This document shows positions 41,819-52,674 of a stretch of 64,000 bases of DNA, piece after piece. A program made the translations under genes and the position numbers. Source of the DNA: Micromonospora inyonensis. GTDB taxonomy: Bacteria > Actinomycetota > Actinomycetes > Mycobacteriales > Micromonosporaceae. Each line of letters opens with the position of its first letter. Within the stretch, counting starts at the first letter, position 1. Below the pieces are notes generated by a model. It did not search any database, was not told the origin of the DNA, and saw only the letters and a program-made list of their open reading frames with translations. The stretch is taken from assembly GCF_900091415.1 (NCBI RefSeq), contig NZ_FMHU01000001.1:2170001-2234000 (forward strand). Reading direction: 5' to 3'.

Positions 41819-43473
41819 TGACCGTGACGACAGCCGGTGTGCTGTTCCTCTGCTCGCTGGTGGTGGCACTGGTCGTCGTGCACAAGCCGTTCGGCGATTA
41901 CCTGTACCGGGTGGTATCCGGTCAGCGGCAGTCCCGCGTGGAGCGGGGCGTCTACCGTCTGGTCGGGGTGAACCCGGCGGCCGAGCAGACCTGGGGCGTG
42001 TACGCCCGCAGTGTGCTGGCCTTCTCCGCCGTCTCGGTCCTGTTCCTCCACGCGTTCCAGCGCCTGCAGAACCACCTGTGGCTGTCGTTGGGCCACGACC
42101 CGGTGGTGCCGCACGGCGCCTGGAACACCGCCGTGTCGTTCGTGACGAACACGAACTGGCAGTGGTACTCGGGTGAGTCCACGATGGGCCACCTGGTCCA
42201 GATGGCCGGTCTGGCGGTGCAGAACTTCGTCTCCGCCGCCGTCGGCATCGCCGTCGCGGCGGCCCTGGTGCGCGGCTTCGCCCGTTCCCGCACCGGCGAC
42301 CTGGGCAACTTCTGGGTCGACCTGACCCGGATCACCCTGCGGGTCCTGCTCCCGATCGCGGTGCTCGGCGCGCTGGCCCTGATGGTCGGTGGGGTGGTGC
42401 AGAACCTCTCGGCCGGCACCGACGTCACCACGCTCACCGGCGGGTCGCAGACGATCACCGGCGGGCCGGTGGCCGGCCAGGAAGTGATCAAGGAACTGGG
42501 CACGAACGGCGGCGGCTTCTACAACGTTAACAGCGCCCACCCGTTCGAGAACCCGACCGCCTGGACGAACTGGCTGCAGATCTTCCTGATCCTGGTGATC
42601 CCGTTCAGCCTGCCCCGGGTCTTCGGCCGGATGGTCGGGCAGACCCGGCAGGGCTACGCGATCGCCGCCGTCATGGCGATCCTCGCGATCGCCAGCGTCA
42701 CCCTGACCAACGTGTTCGAGCTGTCCGGCAACGGCACCGTCCCGCAGGCGGTCGGCGCGGCCCTGGAGGGCAAGGAGGTGCGGTTCGACGTGTCGAACTC
42801 GGCGACCTTCGCCGCCGCGACCACGCTCACCTCCACCGGCGCGGTGAACTCGTTCCACGACTCGTACACCGCGTTGGGCGGCGGGATGCTGCTGCTCAAC
42901 ATGATGTTCGGCGAGGTCGCACCCGGCGGCGTCGGCGCCGGGCTGTACGGGCTGTTGATCCTGGCCGTCATCACGGTGTTCGTCGCCGGCCTGATGGTCG
43001 GCCGGACCCCCGAGTACGTGGGCAAGAAGATCGGCTCCCGGGAGATCAAGTTCGCCTCGCTGTACTTCCTGGTCACCCCGGCCCTGGTGCTGATCGGCAC
43101 GGCGGCGGCGTTCGCCACCGGCAACCACGCCACCGCGCTCAACGTCGGCCCGCACGGTCTGTCCGAGGTGCTCTACGCGTTCACCTCGGCGAGCAACAAC
43201 AACGGCTCGGCGTTCGCCGGCATCACCGTGAACACGTCCTGGTGGAACACCGCCCTGGGCCTGTGCATGCTGCTCGGCCGGTTCCTGCCGATCATCTTCG
43301 TGCTCGCCCTGGCCGGCTCCCTGGCCCGCCAGCAACCCACCCCCGCCTCCGAGGGCACCCTGCCCACGCACCGGCCGCTGTTCGTCGGGATGGTCGTCGG
43401 CGTCACGGTGATCCTGGTCGCGCTGACCTTCCTGCCCGCCCTCGCGCTCGGCCCCCTGGCCGAAGGGCTGTGA
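41818..43473 (+). CDS. kdpA: KdpA, potassium-binding channel-like subunit
   Basis: 551 residues, normal length. Four-fold pore architecture with selectivity-filter segments visible: [34 protein letters not shown] and [12 protein letters not shown]. KdpA binds and conducts K+ as part of the high-affinity KdpFABC pump, induced by potassium limitation or salt stress. Start ATG overlaps the kdpF stop. No lesion. Confidence 0.97.
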   Translation: MTVTTAGVLFLCSLVVALVVVHKPFGDYLYRVVSGQRQSRVERGVYRLVGVNPAAEQTWGVYARSVLAFSAVSVLFLHAFQRLQNHLWLSLGHDPVVPHGAWNTAVSFVTNTNWQWYSGESTMGHLVQMAGLAVQNFVSAAVGIAVAAALVRGFARSRTGDLGNFWVDLTRITLRVLLPIAVLGALALMVGGVVQNLSAGTDVTTLTGGSQTITGGPVAGQEVIKELGTNGGGFYNVNSAHPFENPTAWTNWLQIFLILVIPFSLPRVFGRMVGQTRQGYAIAAVMAILAIASVTLTNVFELSGNGTVPQAVGAALEGKEVRFDVSNSATFAAATTLTSTGAVNSFHDSYTALGGGMLLLNMMFGEVAPGGVGAGLYGLLILAVITVFVAGLMVGRTPEYVGKKIGSREIKFASLYFLVTPALVLIGTAAAFATGNHATALNVGPHGLSEVLYAFTSASNNNGSAFAGITVNTSWWNTALGLCMLLGRFLPIIFVLALAGSLARQQPTPASEGTLPTHRPLFVGMVVGVTVILVALTFLPALALGPLAEGL

Positions 43474-45683
43474 CCACCATGAGAGAGAAGGACATGACCA
43501 CCCCCACGCCGGCACCGCACGGCACCGCCGACGCGGCGACCGCCGGCACCCCGGCCACGCACGGCAACCGGGCCGGCCTGCTCGACCCCCAGCAGATGAT
43601 CACGTCGCTCCCCGACGCGGTGCGCAAGCTCGACCCACGCACCCTGTGGCGCAACCCGGTCATGCTGATCGTCGAGATCGGCGCCGTCTTCACCACCGTG
43701 CTCGCCGTGGCCGACCCGTCGGTGTTCGCGCTCGCGATCACCGGCTGGCTCTGGCTGACCGTGCTCTTCGCCAACCTCGCCGAGGCCGTCGCCGAGGGCC
43801 GGGGCAAGGCGCAGGCCGCCGCGCTGCGCAAGGCCAAGACGGACACCATCGCCACCCGCCTGACCGGGTGGACGCCCGGCGCGCGGGCCAACGCCTACCG
43901 GGAGCAGGCCGTACCGGCGCCCGAGCTGAAGCAGGGCGACATCGTCCTGGTCGAGGCCGGCGGCATCATCCCCGGCGACGGGGACGTGGTCGAGGGCATC
44001 GCCAGCGTCGACGAGTCCGCCATCACCGGCGAGTCCGCCCCGGTGATCCGGGAGTCCGGCGGCGACCGTAGCGCCGTCACCGGCGGCACGAAGGTCCTCT
44101 CCGACCGGATCATCGTCAAGATCACCCAGAAGCCCGGTGAGAGCTTCATCGACCGGATGATCAACCTGGTCGAGGGCGCCAACCGGCAGAAGACCCCGAA
44201 CGAGATCGCGCTGAACATCCTGCTCGCCGCGCTCACGATCATCTTCCTGCTCGCGGTGGTTACCCTTCAGCCGCTGGCGATCTTCTCGAAGGGCTACCAG
44301 GGCGCGGCCCCCGACACGCAGGCGATCACCGACGCCGGCGTCAGCGGGATCGTGCTGGTGTCCCTGCTGGTCTGCCTGATCCCCACCACCATCGGGGCGC
44401 TGCTGTCCGCGATCGGCATCGCCGGCATGGACCGCCTCGTGCAGCGCAACGTCCTGGCGATGAGCGGCCGGGCGGTCGAGGCCGCCGGCGACGTCAACAC
44501 CCTGCTGCTGGACAAGACCGGCACCATCACCCTCGGCAACCGGCAGGCCGCCGAGTTCCTCCCGGTCGAGGGCGTCGATGCGGCCACGGTCGCGGACGTC
44601 GCGCAGCTGTCCAGCCTCGCCGACGAGACCCCGGAGGGCCGCTCGGTGGTCGTGCTCGCCAAGAATGAGTTCGGTCTCCGGGAGCGGGAGCCGGGCCTGA
44701 TCCCGCACGCCACGTTCGTGCCGTTCACCGCGCAGACCCGGATGAGCGGTGTCGACCTCGGCGCGGAGGCCGTGGACGGCGGCGTGCGCCGCATCCGCAA
44801 GGGCGCCGCCGCCGCGGTGATGAAGTGGGTACGCGAGAACGGTGGCCACCCCACAGAGCAGGTCGGCCAGCTCGTGGACGAGATCAGCGGCATCGGCGGC
44901 ACCCCACTGGTCGTCGCCGAGCACCTCGACGGGCAGCCGGCCCGCGCTCTCGGCGTCATCCACCTCAAGGACGTGGTCAAGGCCGGCATGAAGGAACGGT
45001 TCGACGAGATGCGCGCCATGGGCATCCGCACCGTGATGATCACCGGCGACAACCCGCGCACCGCGAAGGCCATCGCCGACGAGGCCGGGGTCGACGATTT
45101 CCTCGCCGAGGCGACCCCGGAGGACAAGCTCGCCCTGATCCGCAAGGAGCAGGAGGGCGGCCGGCTCGTCGCGATGACCGGCGACGGCACCAACGACGCG
45201 CCCGCCCTCGCGCAGGCCGATGTCGGGGTCGCGATGAACACCGGCACGTCGGCCGCCAAGGAGGCCGGCAACATGGTCGACCTCGACTCCGACCCGACCA
45301 AGCTGATCGAGATCGTGGAGATCGGCAAACAGTTGCTGATCACCCGCGGGGCGCTGACCACGTTCAGCATCGCCAACGACATCGCGAAGTACTTCGCGAT
45401 CATCCCGGCCATGTTCGCCGGCATCTACCCAAGCCTGGACGCCCTCAACATCATGCGCCTGGCGAGCCCGGAGTCGGCGATCCTCTCCGCGGTCATCTTC
45501 AACGCGATCATCATCGTCGCGCTGATCCCGCTCGCCCTGCGCGGCGTCCGCTACCGGCCGGCGTCGGCCTCGACGCTGCTCAGCCGCAACCTGCTGGTCT
45601 ACGGCCTCGGCGGCATCGTGGCCCCGTTCCTCGGCATCAAGCTCATCGACCTGCTCATCCAGTTCATCCCAGGGATCTCGTGA
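43470..45683 (+). CDS. kdpB: KdpB, P-type ATPase subunit
   Basis: P-type ATPase of the KdpFABC pump, about 737 residues if started at the GTG overlapping the kdpA stop; ATGs at 43479 and 43494 are possible alternatives. Motifs: AITGESAPV (actuator TGES), LLLDKTGTI (phosphorylated Asp), [11 protein letters not shown] (nucleotide-binding domain) and [12 protein letters not shown] (hinge Asp residues). The N-terminal ~35 residues are Thr/Ala/Pro-rich. Couples ATP hydrolysis to K+ transfer from KdpA. Intact. Confidence 0.96.
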   Translation: MTTMREKDMTTPTPAPHGTADAATAGTPATHGNRAGLLDPQQMITSLPDAVRKLDPRTLWRNPVMLIVEIGAVFTTVLAVADPSVFALAITGWLWLTVLFANLAEAVAEGRGKAQAAALRKAKTDTIATRLTGWTPGARANAYREQAVPAPELKQGDIVLVEAGGIIPGDGDVVEGIASVDESAITGESAPVIRESGGDRSAVTGGTKVLSDRIIVKITQKPGESFIDRMINLVEGANRQKTPNEIALNILLAALTIIFLLAVVTLQPLAIFSKGYQGAAPDTQAITDAGVSGIVLVSLLVCLIPTTIGALLSAIGIAGMDRLVQRNVLAMSGRAVEAAGDVNTLLLDKTGTITLGNRQAAEFLPVEGVDAATVADVAQLSSLADETPEGRSVVVLAKNEFGLREREPGLIPHATFVPFTAQTRMSGVDLGAEAVDGGVRRIRKGAAAAVMKWVRENGGHPTEQVGQLVDEISGIGGTPLVVAEHLDGQPARALGVIHLKDVVKAGMKERFDEMRAMGIRTVMITGDNPRTAKAIADEAGVDDFLAEATPEDKLALIRKEQEGGRLVAMTGDGTNDAPALAQADVGVAMNTGTSAAKEAGNMVDLDSDPTKLIEIVEIGKQLLITRGALTTFSIANDIAKYFAIIPAMFAGIYPSLDALNIMRLASPESAILSAVIFNAIIIVALIPLALRGVRYRPASASTLLSRNLLVYGLGGIVAPFLGIKLIDLLIQFIPGIS

Positions 45684-46564
45684 TGCGCCTCCCCACCTGG
45701 CTCGCCCAACATCTCGCCGCGCTGCGCGCGCTGCTCGTCTTCACCGTCCTGCTCGGCCTTGCCTACCCCCTGGCGCTGGTCGCCGCCGGTCGGATCCCCG
45801 GCCTCGCCGACAAGGCCGACGGGTCGTTGCTGACCGTCGACGGACGGACGGTGGGCAGTGCGTTGATCGGCCAGTCCTTCACCGACGCCGACGGCAACCC
45901 CGTCCCGCGCTACTTCCAGTCCCGCCCCTCGGCGGCCGGCGACGGCTACGACCCCACCGCCACCGCCGCCAGCAACCTCGGCCCGGAGAGCGTCATCGAC
46001 ACCATCACCAGCGACCAGGAGACCTCCGCGCAGAGCCTGCTCACCCAGGTCTGCCAGCGGAGCAAGGTCGTCGGCGAACTCGACGGCGTGGACGGGCGGC
46101 GGCCGTACTGCACCACCGACGGGGTGGGCGCGGTGCTGGCCGTCTTCCGGCGCGACGGCCTGACCGGCCCGGTCACCCGCGTGGTCAGCGTCAACCAGGT
46201 CGCGCCCGCCACCCCGTTCCTCGCCAGTTACGAGGGCGTCTCCGTCGAACTGGCGACACCGGGTGAGGACTACGTCGCCGCAGGCGGGCTGGTCACCCCG
46301 ATCCGCGGCGACGCCCCCGCCGAACCGGCGGTGCCGGCCGACGCCGTCACCGCCAGCGGCAGCGGCCTCGACCCGCACATCAGCCCCGCGTACGCTCAGG
46401 TCCAGGTCTCTCGGGTGGCGCGGGAGCGGGGCGCGGACCCGGCGGCGGTCCGCCGCCTCGTCGCCGAGCACACCACGGGTCGCTCGCTGGGCTTCATGGG
46501 GGAACCCGGGGTGAACGTGCTGGAGCTCAACCTCGCCCTCGACGAGCGGTTCCCCGTCGGCTGA
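45683..46564 (+). CDS. kdpC: KdpC, stabilising subunit of the K+-transporting ATPase
   Basis: 293 residues from an ATG overlapping the kdpB stop (TGATG) with AGGGAT upstream. One N-terminal membrane helix (LRALLVFTVLLGLAYPLALV), then an extracytoplasmic domain with PRYFQSRPSAAGDGYDP, ASNLGPES and the C-terminal LDPHISPAYAQVQVSRVARE and VNVLELNLALD, all KdpC hallmarks. Slightly longer than the E. coli protein because of an insert around residues 120-190 (CQRSKVVGELDGVDG...), common in actinobacteria. Confidence 0.95.
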   Translation: MRLPTWLAQHLAALRALLVFTVLLGLAYPLALVAAGRIPGLADKADGSLLTVDGRTVGSALIGQSFTDADGNPVPRYFQSRPSAAGDGYDPTATAASNLGPESVIDTITSDQETSAQSLLTQVCQRSKVVGELDGVDGRRPYCTTDGVGAVLAVFRRDGLTGPVTRVVSVNQVAPATPFLASYEGVSVELATPGEDYVAAGGLVTPIRGDAPAEPAVPADAVTASGSGLDPHISPAYAQVQVSRVARERGADPAAVRRLVAEHTTGRSLGFMGEPGVNVLELNLALDERFPVG

Positions 46565-46698
46565 CACCCCCCCCCAATCGGGCAGGGTCGGTCGAGGGCC
46601 GCCCCTGCCCGGTGCCCCTCCCATCGGACAGCCCTGCCGGACGAAGCCCCTGCCCGGACTGCTTCACCAGCGGCCCCCACTCAGGAAGGATCTACTGC

Positions 46699-49251
46699 GT
46701 GTCGCGCGGAGAACTTCGCATCTACCTGGGGGCCGCCCCCGGCGTGGGCAAGACCTACGCCATGCTGGAGGAAGCCCACCGCCGGGCCGAACGCGGCACC
46801 GACGTGGTGATCGGCTTCGTCGAGACCCACGGCCGCAAACACACCGCCGCGATGATCGGCGACCTCGAGCAGGTGCCCCGGCGCACGATCACCTACCGGG
46901 GCGCCGAGTTCACCGAGATGAACCTCGACGCCGTGCTCGCCCGCCGGCCCGAGGTGGCCGTCGTGGACGAACTGGCCCACACCAACGTCCCCGGATCTCG
47001 CAACGACAAGCGGTGGCAGGACGTCCAGGAGTTGCTCGACGCCGGCATCATCGTGCTGTCCACGGTCAACATCCAGCACCTCGAGTCGCTCAACGACGTC
47101 GTCGCGCAGATCACCGGCACCACCCAGCGGGAGACCGTGCCCGATGAGGCCGTCCGTGCCGCCGAACAGGTCGAACTCGTCGACATGACCCCCGAGGCGC
47201 TGCGCCGCCGGATGGCCCACGGCAACATCTACCGCCCCGACAAGATCGACGCCGCGCTCGGCAACTACTTCCGGGTCGGCAACCTCACCGCGCTGCGCGA
47301 ACTGGCCCTGCTCTGGCTCGCCGACAAGGTCGACGATCAGCTCGACCGGTACCGCGCCCAGCAGGGCATCTTGGCCACCTGGGAGGCCCGGGAGCGGGTC
47401 GTCGTCGCGCTCACCGGCGGCCCGGAGGGTGAGACCCTCGTCCGCCGGGCGGCCCGGATCGCCGCCCGCAGCAAGGGCGCCGACCTGCTCGCCGTGCACG
47501 TCGCCCGCAGCGACGGACTCGCCGGCGCCGACCCGGCCCAGCTCGCCCGCCAGCAGGTGCTCGTGGAGAGCCTCGGCGGCACCTACCACCAGGTGCTCGG
47601 CACGGACGTCCCCGCCGGGCTGCTGGACTTCGCCCGAGGTGTCAACGCCACCCAACTCGTCCTCGGCGCCAGCCGTCGCGGCCGGTTCGCGCAGATCTTC
47701 TCCCGAGGTGTCGGAGTCACCACCACGGCACTGTCCGGGCCGATCGACGTACACCTGGTCACCCACGCCGAGGCCGGTCAGGGCCGGCGGGTCACCGGTG
47801 TGCCGGCGGCGCTGTCCCGGCGGCGTCGCCTGCTGGGGTTCGCGCTCGCCGGGCTGGGCATGCCGCTGCTCACTCTGGCGCTGTGGGCGCTACCGGACAT
47901 CACCCTGACCAACGACATCCTGATCTTCCTGGCCGCCGTGGTCGGGGTGGCGCTGGTCGGCGGCCTGTGGCCGGCCCTGGTCGCCGCGCTGGGCGGCTCC
48001 CTGCTGCTGAACTGGTTCTTCACCCCGCCCTACTACACGCTGACCATCGCCGAGGCGGACAACCTGCTCGCCCTCGGCGTCTTCGTCGGCGTCGCTCTCG
48101 CGGTCAGCTGGGTCGTCGACGTGGCCGCCCGGCGTACCCGCGAGGCGGCCCGCGCCTCCGCCGACGCGCAGACCCTGGCCACCGTTGCCGGCGGCGTGCT
48201 GCGCGGGGAGCGTCCGCTTCCCGCGCTGCTGGACCGGCTGCGGGAAACGTTCGGCCTGCGCGCGGTCAGCGTGCTGGAACTGGCCGCCGAGGCCGAGGGT
48301 CGCCCCGCCCGTGCCCGGGAGGAGAGCGCCTGGCGCGTCGTGGCCAGCGTCGGAGACGCTCCACCCTGCAGTCCCAGCGCGGGGGAGACCGCTGTACCCG
48401 TGGACGACCGGCTCACCGTCGTGCTGTCCGGCCGGCGACTGGAGGCCGCCGACCGGCGGGTGGTCGAGGCGTTCGCCGCGCAGGCCGCCGTCGCGCTGCG
48501 CCAGGAACGCCTCGCCGAGGAGGCCGCCACCGCCCGACCCCTCGCGGAGGCCGACCGGATGCGCACCGCGCTGCTCGCCGCCGTCAGCCACGACCTGCGT
48601 ACCCCTCTGGCGTCGGCGAAGGCCGCGGTGAGCAGCCTGCGCAGCCACGACGTCGAGTTCGACGCCGACGACCACGAGGAGTTGCTCGCAACCGCCGACG
48701 AATCCCTGGACCGGCTGGGCCGGCTGGTGGCGAACCTGCTGGACATGAGCCGGTTGCAGGCCGGCGCGTTGGGCGTCACCGCGACGGCGATCGGGCTGGA
48801 GGACGCCGTACCCCGCGCTCTCGACGAGCTGGGGCCGGCGGCGGCCGAGGTCACCACCGACATCCCCGCCGACCTGCCCGCCGCCAGCGCCGATCCGGGC
48901 CTGCTGGAACGGGTCCTGGTCAACATCGTCGCCAACGCCCTGCGGCACAGCCCGCCCGGGCAACCGCCGACCGTCACCGCCAGCGCCCACGGCGGGCAGG
49001 TGGAGCTGCGGATCATCGACACCGGACCGGGCATTCCCGAGGACCAGTGGGAGCACGTCTTCCTGCCGTTCCAGCGCCTCGGCGACCGGGACAACACCAC
49101 CGGCGTCGGCCTCGGACTGGCCCTGTCCCGTGGCCTCGCCGAGGCGATGGGCGGCAGCATCACCCCGGAGACCACCCCCGGTGGCGGGCTGACCATGGTG
49201 CTGCGGCTGCCGGCCGCCGCCCCGACCGGCATGGAAGGTCCGCAGGAATGA
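46699..49251 (+). CDS. kdpD: KdpD, potassium/osmotic-stress sensor histidine kinase
   Basis: 850 residues from GTG 46699 with AGGAAGGA upstream (the open frame to 46612 is rejected). Order: KdpD N-terminal domain with Walker A GAAPGVGKTYAML and VDELAHTNVPGSRNDKRWQD; UspA-like domain (~245-365); four close membrane helices (DUF4118, ~395-495); GAF-like region; HisKA with AVSHDLRTPLASAK (phospho-His); HATPase with NIVANALRHSPPG, DTGPGIP and GVGLGLALSRGLAE. Phosphorylates KdpE. The stop overlaps the kdpE start. Confidence 0.95.
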   Translation: MSRGELRIYLGAAPGVGKTYAMLEEAHRRAERGTDVVIGFVETHGRKHTAAMIGDLEQVPRRTITYRGAEFTEMNLDAVLARRPEVAVVDELAHTNVPGSRNDKRWQDVQELLDAGIIVLSTVNIQHLESLNDVVAQITGTTQRETVPDEAVRAAEQVELVDMTPEALRRRMAHGNIYRPDKIDAALGNYFRVGNLTALRELALLWLADKVDDQLDRYRAQQGILATWEARERVVVALTGGPEGETLVRRAARIAARSKGADLLAVHVARSDGLAGADPAQLARQQVLVESLGGTYHQVLGTDVPAGLLDFARGVNATQLVLGASRRGRFAQIFSRGVGVTTTALSGPIDVHLVTHAEAGQGRRVTGVPAALSRRRRLLGFALAGLGMPLLTLALWALPDITLTNDILIFLAAVVGVALVGGLWPALVAALGGSLLLNWFFTPPYYTLTIAEADNLLALGVFVGVALAVSWVVDVAARRTREAARASADAQTLATVAGGVLRGERPLPALLDRLRETFGLRAVSVLELAAEAEGRPARAREESAWRVVASVGDAPPCSPSAGETAVPVDDRLTVVLSGRRLEAADRRVVEAFAAQAAVALRQERLAEEAATARPLAEADRMRTALLAAVSHDLRTPLASAKAAVSSLRSHDVEFDADDHEELLATADESLDRLGRLVANLLDMSRLQAGALGVTATAIGLEDAVPRALDELGPAAAEVTTDIPADLPAASADPGLLERVLVNIVANALRHSPPGQPPTVTASAHGGQVELRIIDTGPGIPEDQWEHVFLPFQRLGDRDNTTGVGLGLALSRGLAEAMGGSITPETTPGGGLTMVLRLPAAAPTGMEGPQE

Positions 49252-49937
49252 CCCGCATCCTGGTTGTCGACGACGAGCCGCAGATCCTGCGCGCCCTGCG
49301 GATCAACCTGCGCGCCCGCGGCTACGACGTCGAGGTCGCCGCCACCGGCACGGCCGCCCTCAAGGCCGCCGCCAGCCATCCGTCGGACCTGGTGGTCCTC
49401 GACCTGGGCCTGCCCGACCTCGACGGCGTCGACGTCATCCGGGGACTACGCGGCTGGACCACCGTGCCGATCATCGTCCTCTCCGGCCGCGCCGGCAGCG
49501 CCGACAAGGTCGCCGCGCTCGACGCAGGCGCCGACGACTACGTCACCAAACCCTTCGGCATCGACGAACTCCTCGCCCGCATCCGCGCGGTCACCCGACG
49601 GCTCACCGCCACAGCCGACACGGGACCCCCGGCCGCCACGCACCGGCTCGGCCGGCACACCGTCGACCTCGCCGACCACACCGTCACCCGCGACGACGGC
49701 ACCGCGGTCAAGCTCACCCCCACCCAGTGGAGAATGCTCGAGCTGCTGCTCCGCCACCCCGGCAAACTCGTCAGCCAACGCCAGCTCCTGCATGACGTGT
49801 GGGGCCCGGAATACCAGCACGAGACCAACTACCTGCGCCAGTACATGGCACAGCTACGGCGCAAACTCGAAGACGACCCCGCCCGCCCGCAGCACCTCAT
49901 CACCGAACCCGGCATGGGCTACCGCTACCGGCCCTGA
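49248..49937 (+). CDS. kdpE: KdpE, OmpR-family response regulator of kdp
   Basis: 229 residues. Receiver domain with ILVVDDEP (acidic pair), DLVVLDLGLPDLDG (phospho-Asp near residue 52) and DYVTKPFG (conserved Lys). C-terminal winged helix with LTPTQWRMLELLLRHPGKLV and TNYLRQYMAQLRRKLEDDP. Activates kdpFABC in the family; the direct repeats at 41511-41532 are its likely target. Translationally coupled to kdpD (ATGA). Confidence 0.95.
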   Translation: MTRILVVDDEPQILRALRINLRARGYDVEVAATGTAALKAAASHPSDLVVLDLGLPDLDGVDVIRGLRGWTTVPIIVLSGRAGSADKVAALDAGADDYVTKPFGIDELLARIRAVTRRLTATADTGPPAATHRLGRHTVDLADHTVTRDDGTAVKLTPTQWRMLELLLRHPGKLVSQRQLLHDVWGPEYQHETNYLRQYMAQLRRKLEDDPARPQHLITEPGMGYRYRP

Positions 49938-50018
49938 CCCCCTTCCCTCCCTCAGGCTCACCCGGCTCGTCCCGCCATGACCCGGGCGGTCACGAAAGAC
50001 ATCCCAGGAGCTTGAATG

Positions 50019-51248
50019 TCAAGCAGCGGCCTCGATGAGGTGATGCGACCAGGCGGTTGCCTCGTCGTCCGGGGTGCCGGTTTTGAGGCATCCGTGCAGG
50101 ATGCCGACGAGCCGGTTGGCGGGCTGCCGCAGCGCGGCGTTGTAGCTGGCACCGCGGGCGCGTTGCCGGTCGTAGTAGGCGCGAGCGCCGGGCGAGTTGC
50201 GCAGCGACGCGAACGCCTGTGTCATCAGGGCGTCGACGAGCCGGTCGTTGTGCACGAACCGGGCCGCGACGGTCTTCTTCTTCCCGGAGGCCCGGGTGAT
50301 CGGGCTTGTCGCGGCGTAGTTCTTGCGGGCCTTCGCGGTGGCGTAGCGGGCGTGGTCGTCACCGAACTCGGCGAGCACCCGGGCGCCGAGAACCGGCCCC
50401 AGTCCGGGCTGAGACAGGATGATCTCAGCGTCCGGGTACCGGCCAAAATGGGCCTCCACCTGCCCTTTCAGGGCCTTGACCTGCTCGTTGAGGGTGACCA
50501 GCAACGCGACCAGAGCACGCACCGAAACGGCGTACGCGGCGGCGACCACCGCGGACTGACCGAGATGCTCGCCGCGCAGTACGGCCTGGATCGCCGTAGC
50601 CTTGGCCTCGACGTCACGCCGGCGGGCCCGTTTGAGGGCCGCGCTGATCTGGTTGATGCTCAGCCGGGCAGCGCTTGCCGGGTCGGGGGCTTTGGCGAGC
50701 AGTTCCAGGGTGTCGGCGGCGTCGAGGTCCTCGAACGCGTTCAGCGCGGCCGGGAAGTACTCCCGCAGCGCATGCCGCAGTCGCTGCACCGCGCGGGTGC
50801 GTTCCCAGATCAGCGTCTTGTGCATCCGGGTGACTACCTTGACCGCCTCCGCGTCAGCGCTGTCGCCGGCCATCGGGCGCAGCTGGTGCGAGTCGGTGCG
50901 CACCATGTCGGCCAGCATGTGCGCGTCCGCCGCATCACTCTTGGCCCCGGACACCGCCAGCCGTTCCCGGCAACGGGCCGCCCGCAACGGATTCACCGCG
51001 TACACCGTGTACCCGGCCGCGACCAGCGCCCGCACCCAAGGACCCCGATCGGTCTCGATACCGATCTTCACCAGCGCGGCGTCCTCGGCGTCGATGTCGT
51101 CGCCGAGCGCTTGACCGATCATCGCGTGCAGCCGTGTCATACCCGCCATGCCCTCCAGCAGCCGAGCTCTCGCCAGCCGGCGCCCGGAGGCGTCCATCAA
51201 CTCAACGTCGTGGTGGTCCTCCGCCCAGTCATCACCTATGAACAGCAC
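50019..51248 (-). CDS. IS110-family transposase
   Basis: 409-residue intact DEDD-type transposase. N-terminal RuvC-like domain: MLFIGDDWAEDHHDVELMDA with the first Asp, GIETDRGPWVRALVAAG with the Glu region, and VSGAKSDAADAHMLADMVRT with the last two Asp residues. C-terminal transposase_20 domain with LSQPGLGPVLGARVLAEFGD (helix-hairpin-helix), the serine region in SPITRASGKK, and NAALRQPANRLVGILHGCLK. IS110 elements insert without conventional inverted repeats, so ends cannot be set by eye. It lies 81 bp after kdpE, in the opposite direction. Confidence 0.93.
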   Translation of the reverse strand: MLFIGDDWAEDHHDVELMDASGRRLARARLLEGMAGMTRLHAMIGQALGDDIDAEDAALVKIGIETDRGPWVRALVAAGYTVYAVNPLRAARCRERLAVSGAKSDAADAHMLADMVRTDSHQLRPMAGDSADAEAVKVVTRMHKTLIWERTRAVQRLRHALREYFPAALNAFEDLDAADTLELLAKAPDPASAARLSINQISAALKRARRRDVEAKATAIQAVLRGEHLGQSAVVAAAYAVSVRALVALLVTLNEQVKALKGQVEAHFGRYPDAEIILSQPGLGPVLGARVLAEFGDDHARYATAKARKNYAATSPITRASGKKKTVAARFVHNDRLVDALMTQAFASLRNSPGARAYYDRQRARGASYNAALRQPANRLVGILHGCLKTGTPDDEATAWSHHLIEAAA

Positions 51249-51454
51249 CGCGTTTCCCGCCTGTCGAACCGATCACTACCGGTAGCCAGGAGGAGAACCA
51301 TCAGCGACCTAATGAAGCAGTGCTCACGCCGCAAAAGGGCGGGCACGACATCCCATCAGCGATCAACTCTCCACACCGACCAGCCGGGGCACGATCTTTC
51401 GTCAGGACTCGACGTCCAGGACCAACGAGTGCTCATCGACTGGCGGCTAGACAC

Positions 51455-51858
51455 GGACTCTTCGATGCGCCCACGGCAAAAGGATCGCCCGCGACCGCGA
51501 TCCGAACCCCGATCTAGAGACTCCGACCGGCCCTGACCTGTCCTGCCCTGGCATCGGCCCACTCACAGGCTCGCAGGTTCGCATCGCTGGCCTGTTCGGC
51601 GGCGGCCTGCATACCACCACTGATGACGGCTGGACCCTCGACGTCGTCGCACCGGACTGGCCCCACCACCGCGTGCTGCTGTCCGACGACGGCGGCCTCT
51701 GCCGAGGCCCTGCTGGCGAGCACTGGTGGCACATCTTCCATGCGAACTACTCCGAGCTGCGCGCCGCAGGATTCTCTCCCTCCGGGCACACCCTCGTCAT
51801 CGCCACCAGCAGCGACATCACATTCTTCGTCCGACCAGCAGCGGAGCCCTCGAAGTAG
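51455..51858 (+). pseudogene. 5'-truncated gene of unknown function beside IS110
   Basis: The plus-strand frame ending at the TAG of 51858 has protein character over ~110 codons (GSQVRIAGLFGGGLHTTTDD, GWTLDVVAPDWPHHRVLLSD, EHWWHIFHANYSELRAAGFS, TSSDITFFVRP) but is bounded upstream by a stop near 51450 with no start codon. The IS110 insertion or an associated deletion probably removed the 5' end. Family not recognised. Confidence 0.45.
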
Positions 51859-52032
51859 TCGTCACGGTCAGCGACCACGGGAAGGACCGCAGGCAGGAAT
51901 ACGAGACAGTTGGATTACATGACCCTGTCAGTCGGGCACGCCTGAAATCGGCGTGCAGGTCCCGGTAGGCGTAGGGGAACGCCGAACGGCGGCCCGCTGA
52001 ACCAGTCGGGCCGCCGTTCGCGAAGTTGCGGA

Positions 52033-52236
52033 TCAGAGCGAGCGGATGTTCTCCGCCTGCAGGCCCCTCTGGCCCTGGGTGATGTCGAACTCCACCCGCT
52101 GGTTCTCATCGAGGCTGCGGAAACCGCTCGCCGAGATCCCGGAGAAGTGGGCGAAGACGTCGGCGCCGCCGCCGTCCTGGGCGATGAAACCGAAGCCCTT
52201 GTCGCCGTTGAACCACTTCACGGTACCTGTAGCCAT
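52033..52236 (-). CDS. Cold-shock protein (copy 1)
   Basis: 67-residue single-stranded nucleic-acid-binding beta barrel. RNP1 KGFGFIAQ and RNP2-like DVFAHF are intact; [20 protein letters not shown] is the canonical start. ATG 52236 follows GAAGGAG. Destabilises RNA secondary structure in the cytoplasm. 58 of 67 or so residues match the second copy at 57738. Its ~200-base leader carries a hairpin with a T run also found ahead of copy 2. Confidence 0.97.
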   Translation of the reverse strand: MATGTVKWFNGDKGFGFIAQDGGGADVFAHFSGISASGFRSLDENQRVEFDITQGQRGLQAENIRSL

Positions 52237-52326
52237 GTCTGCTCCTTCGTAGGCTGTTAGAGACCGCACTGCGCGGACCCTATGCCACCGCGTTGATCAC
52301 CCGCGCCGGAACCGACACGACAAACG

Positions 52327-52417
52327 AAAAAAGCGCCTGGATGGGTTTCAGATAACCCCATCAGGCGCCGAAAACGTCTAAGGAAATCAAAACTGCAACT
52401 GGGCAACCGTAGCACAG
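52327..52417 (-). promoter_or_regulatory. Cold-shock leader: promoter-like box and hairpin with T run (copy 1)
   Basis: Read on the minus strand: TGTGCTACGGT (52407-52417), 39 bases, then the stem GCGCCTG..CAGGCGC with internal TGGGGTTATCTGAAACCCA (52333-52368), then TTTTTT (52327-52332), and the csp ATG 91 bases further. The hairpin looks like an intrinsic terminator inside the leader. The arrangement is matched at 57571-57656. Confidence 0.65.
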
Positions 52418-52674
52418 ATTACGGCAGTTCGGGCCAGCACCCTGATGCGTGGTCCCTGTCACAGCATCAGCCCGGTACCCGGAGTCCCGCTGCCGGCTCA
52501 TCGGTTCGACCGGCGTTGTCCGGTGTGCTGGCCACGGGTTGCTGTGTCAGCACCGCGTCGCGCGCCCGCCTCGATGGGCTGCCAAGAAACTCCCCCTTGC
52601 AGGCGGGCGGGCGGGGGGATCCGGGTACGACAAACGGTCCCCCTCAAAGGTGGAGAAGGACCGTGAGGCGTGGG

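Noticed and set aside
50016..51536. 506-codon plus-strand open frame opposite the IS110 transposase
   Set aside because: Shadow frame; the transposase on the minus strand has all DEDD and serine motifs.
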